Below are positions 41,832-48,049 of a stretch of DNA of 48,049 nt, one piece after another. The translations under genes and the position numbers were made by a program. Positions within the stretch are counted from its first letter, which is position 1, and the number at the start of each line of letters is the position of its first letter. This DNA is from Herpetosiphon sp. (GTDB taxonomy: Bacteria; Chloroflexota; Anaerolineae; Anaerolineales; Villigracilaceae). Under the pieces are notes generated by a model. That model was given only the letters and a program-made list of their open reading frames with translations, had not been told where the DNA came from and did no database searches. Location: positions 1-48,049 of the forward strand of contig DYDH01000009.1 of the NCBI GenBank assembly GCA_020717985.1, given 5' to 3'.

Positions 41832-43307
41832 TTATTTCTCCTTTACGCCACCCAATAAAAGTGCGCGGGTACTGTATTTAACATCTTTATTTCCACTTGC
41901 GCTCCAGGCATGCATTTTTTCAAGGTTATCAGCTTCGAACAAGGCGGTTTTGGCAAGTGTATGCTCACCTTTTGAGAGTAGGTGAGTTGCAAGGTTTTGT
42001 AAGTGGCGTGCGGCAGCATCAAATTGACCGGCATCCGCGGCGGCGCGGGCGCGCTCCTGCATTCGGTACAGCGTCAAACGTGAAAGCGCACTCAGGATAC
42101 GGGCTGGAGGTGGTTCAGGGGAAGGATTGGAGTGAACTTCACGCATGAAATTTAATCGAATGGGAGGAATGGGCGTGGGCCGCGCTGTAATGGAAATCTT
42201 CAGCGAACCGTTTAAAAGCGTAAGAACATCCTCGACCAGGGCGGAAGGATCGACAACAAATTCAAACAGCACCTGCAGGGAAGTTTCCCGCAAAATCGGG
42301 CCAAGTCTGATTTTAGGCTCGACTGCAATGGCGCTGCCATCAGGCTGCAGGCGAAATACATAATTGATTTTCACGTATTCCTGCTCTTGAAATTCAAGAA
42401 CGACATCATCCGCATAGGTGCTGATGAGCGCATTGAATTTATCCACAAGTAGGCGTTGAATATCCTTGGGCTTTGAGATATACGCGGAAGAGCCGCCTGT
42501 TTTGCTGGCAAGTGCATCGAGAAAAATGTCGTTCCACTCGTTGCCGATCCCCATGCCGCTGATGCCAATATTCTGGGCGGCAGCTTCTTCGGCAAGGTCC
42601 AGACAGGCTTGTTCATCTCCGTATGTTTGCCCATCGGTAAGCAATATAATGTGGTTAACACGCGAGGGGTCAACTGTGCGGCGCACTTCCTGCAAGCCAG
42701 CCTTCAAACCATTATAAATTTCGGTCGCACCCGATGTTTGCATCATCTGAATGCGGCCTTCCTGTTTCTTTTTATCGGAACTGAACGCTGCAGGAATAAT
42801 GACTTCGGCATAATCGCTAAAAGCGACCACACTGAAGACATCCTCCGCGCGTAAACTGCGCAGCAATTGAATGGCGGTGGCTTTGACCATATCCATCTTA
42901 TCGCCTTGCATGGAAGTGGAACGATCCAGCACAAGGCAGATGTTTAGCGGGGGGGACGGGAGGCTTTCTTTTTCTTCACGCGGGGATACTTCAAGGAGCA
43001 TGTAGATCAATTGCGGCTCGCCCAGTCTCACAAGGTTTGGACGGCTGAATAGCGCCTCATGCTTTACGACTGAATTGGCATTAATCTCTGGCGGCAATGT
43101 GGCATCATATAAATTACGGCGTCTGGGATTCGAGAGAACTTCGTAGGCTTGCTGTATTTCAAGGAATAATTCTGTTTCACCAGCGGCAATATTTTTATCC
43201 GGATGCAATCGTTGAGCCGCCTCGAAATAGGAGCGTTTAATTTCCTCTTGTGAGGCATCACGAAAGACACCTAGAATGGCGTAATAATCCGGGCTGTTTG
43301 ATGGCAT
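41832..43307 (-). CDS. DnaJ-VWA fusion protein
   Basis: This 491-residue protein begins with a J domain (about 6-70) holding HPD at 35-37, the signature that activates Hsp70. A VWA domain follows (about 120-300) with a full MIDAS: LDRSTSM (Asp128, Ser130, Ser132), Thr in SGATEIYNG and Asp in LLTDGQTYG. The remainder is a beta-rich region and a C-terminal helical stretch. VWA domains bind metal and partner proteins. It starts 2 bases after the PP2C gene stop. A J domain joined to VWA is unusual; the order makes a chaperone-linked scaffold likely (inference). Confidence 0.9.
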   Translation of the reverse strand: MPSNSPDYYAILGVFRDASQEEIKRSYFEAAQRLHPDKNIAAGETELFLEIQQAYEVLSNPRRRNLYDATLPPEINANSVVKHEALFSRPNLVRLGEPQLIYMLLEVSPREEKESLPSPPLNICLVLDRSTSMQGDKMDMVKATAIQLLRSLRAEDVFSVVAFSDYAEVIIPAAFSSDKKKQEGRIQMMQTSGATEIYNGLKAGLQEVRRTVDPSRVNHIILLTDGQTYGDEQACLDLAEEAAAQNIGISGMGIGNEWNDIFLDALASKTGGSSAYISKPKDIQRLLVDKFNALISTYADDVVLEFQEQEYVKINYVFRLQPDGSAIAVEPKIRLGPILRETSLQVLFEFVVDPSALVEDVLTLLNGSLKISITARPTPIPPIRLNFMREVHSNPSPEPPPARILSALSRLTLYRMQERARAAADAGQFDAAARHLQNLATHLLSKGEHTLAKTALFEADNLEKMHAWSASGNKDVKYSTRALLLGGVKEK

Positions 43308-43309
43308 GG

Positions 43310-44245
43310 TTATCCAATCATCTGTGCGAGAACAACTGTAATATTATCAGGACCGCCAGCCGCATTGGCGGCTTCAACCATATTTTGACATGCGCGGTGA
43401 AGGTTGGGCGCATCAACAATTAAACGATGAAGGTCTTTATCGCTGACAACGCCCCATAGACCGTCACTGCATAACATAATGTAACCACTTTGCGGGAAGG
43501 GGATGGTGAATATGTCTGCTTCGAGCGCCTCACCCTGACCCAATGCGCGAATCAACACATTGCGATGCGGGAAGTTCGCGGCTTCGTCTTTGCTAAGGTG
43601 TCCGAGTTCCTCAAGTCGCTTGACCAGTGAATGGTCGCGGGTGATCGGCTCGATTCTTCCATCAGGATAAACAGAATAAGCGCGACTATCCCCCACGTGT
43701 GCAATCGTCACCTGTTGTCCCAAAACAAGTACAGCTGTAACCGTGGTGCCACTGCCCGGCGCTTCACGCTGGACGTATTGATGCGCTTCCATGATCGAGG
43801 TTTCCATTACTTCTTGCAATGATTCTTGAAGGACCTGTGTAGGCAAATTATAAAGATAGGAATGAAATTTTTTGGTGATGTTGCCGCCCATAATACGCAC
43901 AGCGGCATTGCTTGCCACTTCTCCAAACTGATGCCCGCCCATGCCATCTGCAACAATATACAACCCGAAAGGAATGCTGTCTCCGCCCCCGGAGATGGTG
44001 GAGGTAATCGCAAGCAGGCTATCTTCATTATGTTCGCGTTGTTTCCCAACAGACTGTCCCACACTGGCAATAAGCTGCTTCATTTCATACTTTAAGTACT
44101 GGTTCGACAAAATGGAATTGATCTGCTGGTCTGAAAGCGGCGCGGTAACAGCCAAATCAACCGGCTTCTGTTGCACAGGTTGATCCTTTGTTTTAGTTTT
44201 TGTTCCGAATAGTTTTTGAACTAGGTTTTGAAAAAAATCAGCCAC
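43310..44245 (-). CDS. PP2C-family Ser/Thr phosphatase
   Basis: This 311-residue metal-dependent phosphatase has an N-terminal extension (about 1-65, Lys/Gln-rich), then the PP2C core: REHNEDS, VADGMGGHQFG, HVGDSRAY, TRDHSLV, CSDGLWGVVSD and GGPDNITVV. The metal Asp residues are intact. It should reverse phosphorylation by the kinase whose gene ends 11 bases upstream. No membrane segment is seen. Confidence 0.95.
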   Translation of the reverse strand: MADFFQNLVQKLFGTKTKTKDQPVQQKPVDLAVTAPLSDQQINSILSNQYLKYEMKQLIASVGQSVGKQREHNEDSLLAITSTISGGGDSIPFGLYIVADGMGGHQFGEVASNAAVRIMGGNITKKFHSYLYNLPTQVLQESLQEVMETSIMEAHQYVQREAPGSGTTVTAVLVLGQQVTIAHVGDSRAYSVYPDGRIEPITRDHSLVKRLEELGHLSKDEAANFPHRNVLIRALGQGEALEADIFTIPFPQSGYIMLCSDGLWGVVSDKDLHRLIVDAPNLHRACQNMVEAANAAGGPDNITVVLAQMIG

Positions 44246-44256
44246 GGGAGCTCCTT

Positions 44257-46143
44257 TTAGGCGAATAAAGCATAAACGTGATGGTCTGTTGAGCCAAAAT
44301 AAACAATATCGTCAAGAACCACTGGCGAGCCTGTAATCGCGGCTTTCGATTCAAACTTCCAGCGCAGGCGACCGGTGCGGTATTCAAGACAATACAAGCA
44401 GCCATCCACAGAACCGCAATAGATGGAGTCCTTATAAATGACAGGTGAACTGCTCACTTGATTCTCGGTACGGAAACGCCAGATCTCCTTTGCGTTGCGC
44501 GCATCTACACAATAAATAAAGCCATCAGCCGCGCCGACAAAGACATAATCATCTGCAAGCGCGGGGGACGAAACAGAACCTTTGCCCAGACGGAACTTCC
44601 AAATAGCCCACCCATTCCCTGTATCCAGGGAATAAAGGGAACCATCCACGGATGAAAAATACACTGACTGCCCCTTGCTGATCGAAGAGGAAGTGACCGC
44701 GCGCTTGGACTGAAAGCGCCACTTCAATTCACCGCGAAAATCAATGGCATAGAAGCTGCCTGCCTCGTTGCCAACGAAAATTAATTCATTTGCAACCAAC
44801 GGCGAGGAATGGATCGGACCATCTGTGGCAAATTTCCATATTGCGCGTCCGCTGTTTACGTTAACGGCGTGCAGGTCCTGGTCATCTGAACCGAAGAAAA
44901 TATGCCCATCTGCGATACGCGGCGAGGAATATATCTTCCCATCTGTATAATACGTCCACACCACTTTACCATTACGCACACTGACCACATGCAAGCGTTG
45001 ATCTTCCGAACCAAATATTACATTATTATCATGAACGATGGGACGCGTAACAATTCCGCCCTCGGCGGCGTACTTCCATTGAAATTGTCCGTCCGCCGCA
45101 TTTAAAGAATATAAGTTGTTGTCGTAACACCCAATAAATAACGAGCCTTGATGCAGGATTGGCGTACCGCGTATTTCGTCTTCGCACTTGAAAGACCAGA
45201 GCGGCTTAATGCCGCCGCTGGAAACCGGCAAAGTCGAAGCGATCTTTGAGAGAGCGCCCGTCTTGCGCGCCACATTCATCAACGCATCCTTCATGGCGTC
45301 CGCATTGGGGAAACGGTCTGCGGGGGTATATTGCAAAGCGACATTAATAACCGCTTCAAATTCGCTCGAAACATTTGTGTTGATGCGACGTACCGGGCGC
45401 TCTGCAAAAGAGAATGGCGGCTCCAGGCGCGGGTCCCGCCGCGTAATGGTGTGATGCAAAGTGGCGCCCAACGAATAAATATCCGCAAGCGGAGTGGCTT
45501 CGCCGCGATACTGTTCGGGAGGCGAATATCCCTCAGTGCCGATCATCGTCCCTTTTTGCCCGCTTTGAAAAGTCTTCGCAATACCAAAATCCACAAGCAC
45601 TACATCACCATTGTGATTGATCATCACGTTGGAAGGCTTCATATCACGAAAGATGACCGGGTCTGGTTTATGGGCATGTAAATATGACAGAACATCGCAT
45701 AACTGGATCGCCCAGCTGACGATTTGATCTTCAGGCAGGAACCCATTTGTATCCCCGATCACGGTTTCAAGGTCTTTGCCGTGGATAAATTCCAAAACAA
45801 GATAGGAACGATCATTCTGGGTGAAATAATCGTAAATACGCGGAATGGCCGGATGGTTGAGCGTGGCAAGCATATTTGCTTCACGCTCAAAATTCTGGAC
45901 AATGGTTTGGCGCACAAGCGGATCAGGAGCGGCGTTGATCATCTCTTTCACAGCAACCAACTTCACCACATTGGGAAAATGTAAATCACGGGCGCGATAA
46001 ACCGACCCCATGCCGCCCACCCCGATCACGTCCTGAATTGCGTAACGGTTAACCAGTGATATACCAGACTGAAGCTGTTGGCGGGGAACAGAGTTATCCT
46101 CTGAGGCTGAACCGATTGGTGAGGTGATATTTCTTGTTTCCAG
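44257..46143 (-). CDS. Ser/Thr protein kinase with a C-terminal eight-blade PQQ propeller, CTG start
   Basis: I place the start at CTG 46143 (628 residues), because AGGAG lies 6 bases upstream and no ATG, GTG or TTG occurs in frame between the promoter and GTG 46029, which would cut off the kinase first strand. Kinase domain (about 30-295): glycine loop GVGGMG (41-46), Lys66, Glu88, Asp167 with Lys169 and Asn172, Asp185 in DFG. The catalytic loop reads FRDMKPSN; His of HRD is Phe. The propeller (about 330-628) has seven repeats such as LYSLNAADGQFQW plus a closing blade, HVYALFA with LWSFKC. No membrane helix separates them, so the propeller is probably cytosolic. Confidence 0.85.
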   Translation of the reverse strand: METRNITSPIGSASEDNSVPRQQLQSGISLVNRYAIQDVIGVGGMGSVYRARDLHFPNVVKLVAVKEMINAAPDPLVRQTIVQNFEREANMLATLNHPAIPRIYDYFTQNDRSYLVLEFIHGKDLETVIGDTNGFLPEDQIVSWAIQLCDVLSYLHAHKPDPVIFRDMKPSNVMINHNGDVVLVDFGIAKTFQSGQKGTMIGTEGYSPPEQYRGEATPLADIYSLGATLHHTITRRDPRLEPPFSFAERPVRRINTNVSSEFEAVINVALQYTPADRFPNADAMKDALMNVARKTGALSKIASTLPVSSGGIKPLWSFKCEDEIRGTPILHQGSLFIGCYDNNLYSLNAADGQFQWKYAAEGGIVTRPIVHDNNVIFGSEDQRLHVVSVRNGKVVWTYYTDGKIYSSPRIADGHIFFGSDDQDLHAVNVNSGRAIWKFATDGPIHSSPLVANELIFVGNEAGSFYAIDFRGELKWRFQSKRAVTSSSISKGQSVYFSSVDGSLYSLDTGNGWAIWKFRLGKGSVSSPALADDYVFVGAADGFIYCVDARNAKEIWRFRTENQVSSSPVIYKDSIYCGSVDGCLYCLEYRTGRLRWKFESKAAITGSPVVLDDIVYFGSTDHHVYALFA

Positions 46144-46177
46144 AAAGGGCTCCTGCGCAATAAAGCGAATTTCTTGA

Positions 46178-46205
46178 ATTATAGTGTGCAGAGTGGGATT
46201 TGCAA
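46178..46205 (-). promoter_or_regulatory. Promoter of the kinase-phosphatase operon
   Basis: On the minus strand, TTGCAA (46205-46200), a 16-base spacer, then TATAAT (46183-46178). A start near 46171 leaves a short leader carrying the AGGAG at 46154-46150. Confidence 0.75.
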
Positions 46206-46278
46206 ATACCAGACAATTGCAGTTTTTTAACTAAATCGGCTTGCGGAGAAATGCTTTCTACGGCAAAATAAAAGAACT

Positions 46279-46893
46279 GTGAAAATTCTTGCAATTAGTG
46301 ACCAGGTCGTCGAACGTCTATATGCGCTTTCGTCCAGCGGTCATTTTCAGAATATAGAGCTCATCCTCGGCTGTGGAGATATGCCCTACGCATATCTGGA
46401 ATATCTGGTGACCATATTGAATGTGCCGATGTTCTACGTGCCGGGCAACCATGACCCGCGCTCAGAAAAAGCCCGCGCCGAGGGCGGAATCAACCTTGAC
46501 CTGAAAATTGTGCGCCACAACAAATTTCTGATCGGCGGCTTCGGCGGTTCCATCCGCTACCGTCCCGATGGTATCAATCAATATAGCCAGTCTGAAGCCT
46601 ACTTGCGGGCATTCAGACTGCTCCCCCGTTTATACCTTAATCGTATGCAATACGGGCGCGCATTGGATATTCTCATCAGCCATTCTCCCCCGTTTGGCAT
46701 ACACGATGACTCAGACCCGGCGCACCATGGATTAAAAGCCTTGAACTGGCTGATCCACATTGCACAACCCCGCTACCTCTTCCACGGACATACTCATTTC
46801 TACAAACGCAACCTATCCAGTCCGGAAACCACGATTGGCATTACAAAGATCATGAATGTCTATCCTTATAAAACAATTGATGCAAGCCATTAA
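46279..46893 (+). CDS. Calcineurin-like metallophosphoesterase with an altered first motif
   Basis: This 204-residue phosphoesterase has Asp34 in GCGDMP, Asn57-His58-Asp59 in GNHDP, His in ISHSPP and GHTH near 172, the usual metal ligands. The first motif reads SDQV in place of Asp-x-His, so one ligand may be missing. The start is GTG 46279 with no strong ribosome site. It is divergent from the kinase operon and may be co-regulated through the 135-base spacer. Substrate unknown. Confidence 0.82.
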   Translation: MKILAISDQVVERLYALSSSGHFQNIELILGCGDMPYAYLEYLVTILNVPMFYVPGNHDPRSEKARAEGGINLDLKIVRHNKFLIGGFGGSIRYRPDGINQYSQSEAYLRAFRLLPRLYLNRMQYGRALDILISHSPPFGIHDDSDPAHHGLKALNWLIHIAQPRYLFHGHTHFYKRNLSSPETTIGITKIMNVYPYKTIDASH

Positions 46894-46934
46894 CAAGCCG
46901 TCATAATCCGACGGAAAAGCGAGATTATAAAACC

Positions 46935-47783
46935 ATGTCAGAAGAACTCAATTCCCGTGTACGCGCAGACTTTGGCAGAGCGCGCTTCAAATCCTTTATC
47001 AACCAGGCGCTCTCCGTGCTTTCCGGTCAACCCACCAAATTACTTTCCTATGATGAAGTCAAAGAGAAACTACATATTGGCGGTCCCATCTATCGGGGCG
47101 TAAAAACCATCCGCGTAGACCAGATCGCGGGCAGCCTGAACCGCTATCACGAATTTGACCGCGCCTTCCTCCCAAAGGATGACCAGCTCGCCAGCCGCTG
47201 GCAAAAAGTTGACCGCGCCTTTTATCAGGAAATCAATCTCCCGCCTGTGGTGCTTTATAAAGTAGGTGATGTTTATTTCGTTGTGGATGGGCACCACCGC
47301 GTTTCAGTGGCTCGTGAGCAGGGACAGGAATTCATCGAGGCGGAAATTCGTGAATGTGCCACACGAGTCAACCTCACTCCCAACATCAAAACCGAAGACC
47401 TTGAAATCCTCGGTACAAAAGTTAACTTCCTCGAACGCACTGCGCTGGACGACATCCGCCCGGATGCCAACATCAAATTGACCATCCCGGATGGCTTTGA
47501 ACGCATGTTGGAGCATATCGCCGTGCATCGTTATTTTATGGGTCTCGACTTTCTACGCGACATCTCCGAGCAGGAGGCTGTGGCGCACTGGTACGACAAG
47601 GTTTACATGCCCATCGTTGAAGTCATCCGCAGGAGCAACATCTTAAAAGATTTCCCCGATAAAACCGAAGGCGACATGTATATGTGGACACTCGACCATC
47701 AGCATTATTTATCCGAGGAACAGGGCAAACCGCTCCAGCCGCCGCACGAAGCCGCAAAAAAATTTGTTAAGAAAGGGAAATAG
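46935..47783 (+). CDS. ParB-fold / DUF4032-like protein
   Basis: This 282-residue protein has a ParB/Srx-like core: VYFVVDGHHRVSVAREQG, with the conserved GHHR-type loop, near residues 112-130. The C-terminal part, beginning about 240 with KTEGDMYMWTLDHQHYLSEE, resembles the DUF4032 end. Such proteins are often nucleotide-binding regulators; the activity is not known. It follows the phosphoesterase by 41 bases and precedes the DapA-family gene by 5 bases, so it is likely in the same operon. Confidence 0.75.
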   Translation: MSEELNSRVRADFGRARFKSFINQALSVLSGQPTKLLSYDEVKEKLHIGGPIYRGVKTIRVDQIAGSLNRYHEFDRAFLPKDDQLASRWQKVDRAFYQEINLPPVVLYKVGDVYFVVDGHHRVSVAREQGQEFIEAEIRECATRVNLTPNIKTEDLEILGTKVNFLERTALDDIRPDANIKLTIPDGFERMLEHIAVHRYFMGLDFLRDISEQEAVAHWYDKVYMPIVEVIRRSNILKDFPDKTEGDMYMWTLDHQHYLSEEQGKPLQPPHEAAKKFVKKGK

Positions 47784-47788
47784 ACCTG

Positions 47789-48049
47789 ATGTCTGATTTG
47801 CATCCACTGGCTGGAGTCTATGCCGCGGCAGTCACTCCGCTAAAAAGCGATTCAACATTCGACCTTGAAGCTGTTCCTGTTTTCTTACGCATTCTCGCCG
47901 CCCGGGGATGTCACGGCGCACTCTTCTTCGGCACTACTGGTGAGGGTCCGTCCTTTTCACCAAAAGAACGCGAAGTGTTGATGCGATCTGTGCGAGTCTA
48001 TCGTCAGCAGATTCCTGGATTCAAATTGCTCGCAGGAACAGGAACCCCC
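47789..48049 (+). CDS. DapA-family (dihydrodipicolinate synthase/N-acetylneuraminate lyase) aldolase, 3' end cut off by the window edge
   Basis: The first 87 codons are visible, starting at ATG 47789. The fragment has GVYAAAVTPLKSDSTFDLEAV and ALFFGTTGEGPSFSPKERE, the GTTGE phosphate/carboxylate loop of Schiff-base aldolases. The catalytic Lys and the carboxylate-binding Arg lie beyond the edge, so dapA, nanA or another family member cannot be told apart. Confidence 0.88.
   Translation, partial: MSDLHPLAGVYAAAVTPLKSDSTFDLEAVPVFLRILAARGCHGALFFGTTGEGPSFSPKEREVLMRSVRVYRQQIPGFKLLAGTGTP

Noticed and set aside
46029-46031. GTG 46029 as the kinase start
   Set aside because: It would remove the first kinase strand and has only AGGA one base away; CTG 46143 has a well-spaced AGGAG.
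1-48049. tRNA, rRNA or CRISPR array
   Set aside because: No cloverleaf, rRNA block or regularly spaced identical repeats were found by eye; a dedicated scan would be needed to exclude a small RNA.

Overview
The window looks like a stretch of chromosome from a Chloroflexota bacterium, most likely class Anaerolineae. This is an inference, not a proven assignment. It rests on moderate GC, secreted lipoproteins with SH3-like or FN3-like modules, a COX15-type heme A synthase that implies aerobic respiration, V4R and UPF0114 proteins, many OmpR-type regulators, and PQQ-propeller proteins sitting among core genes. I saw no tRNA, rRNA, CRISPR array or intact insertion sequence. Most genes from 16 kb to 46 kb lie on the minus strand.

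Layout. Positions 1-7.6 kb (minus): a truncated SDR, a GH13 alpha-amylase, two paralogous lipoproteins each followed by a long hairpin, a papain-fold-like protein, an MFS carrier, a UPF0114 membrane protein and a metallo-beta-lactamase-fold hydrolase. Positions 7.7-15.9 kb (plus): a three-part fusion (pseudo-receiver, Roadblock-like, IS200/REP-transposase-like domain that has lost its HUH histidines), polA, a large TPR protein and ctaA. Positions 16-28 kb (minus): a membrane-anchored DsbA-like protein, then a long string of alpha/beta hydrolase, V4R, GNAT, TPR, XRE regulator, CpaF ATPase, small LSm-like protein, CpaE, response regulator, two histidine kinases and an amidohydrolase.

Positions 28-35.5 kb hold the conserved rpmH-rnpA-yidD-yidC-khpB block and parA/parB, with three insertions: a PQQ lipoprotein between yidD and yidC, a PfkB kinase before parA, and an AT-rich DUF433 plus NucS-like nuclease pair between parA and parB. 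dnaA is not beside rpmH. Positions 35.8-40.2 kb hold a tandem-PAS diguanylate cyclase, an adenosine deaminase, a carbamoylase-family hydrolase and Hsp20.

Positions 40.3-46.1 kb form one tightly packed minus-strand operon: a Ser/Thr kinase with an eight-blade PQQ propeller, PP2C phosphatase, DnaJ-VWA fusion, zinc-ribbon FHA protein, a small LSm-like protein and an OmpR-type regulator. A good promoter lies just upstream, and the kinase appears to start at CTG. This operon is my best candidate for an undescribed signalling system. The window ends (plus) with a metallophosphoesterase, a ParB-fold/DUF4032-like protein and the start of a DapA-family gene.

How the parts may work together: 20-26 kb links histidine kinases to a Tad/Cpa-type ATPase and its localisation factor. 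The 40-46 kb operon has a writer (kinase), eraser (PP2C), reader (FHA) and a chaperone/metal-binding scaffold (DnaJ-VWA). All functions are read from motifs by eye; no database search was possible.
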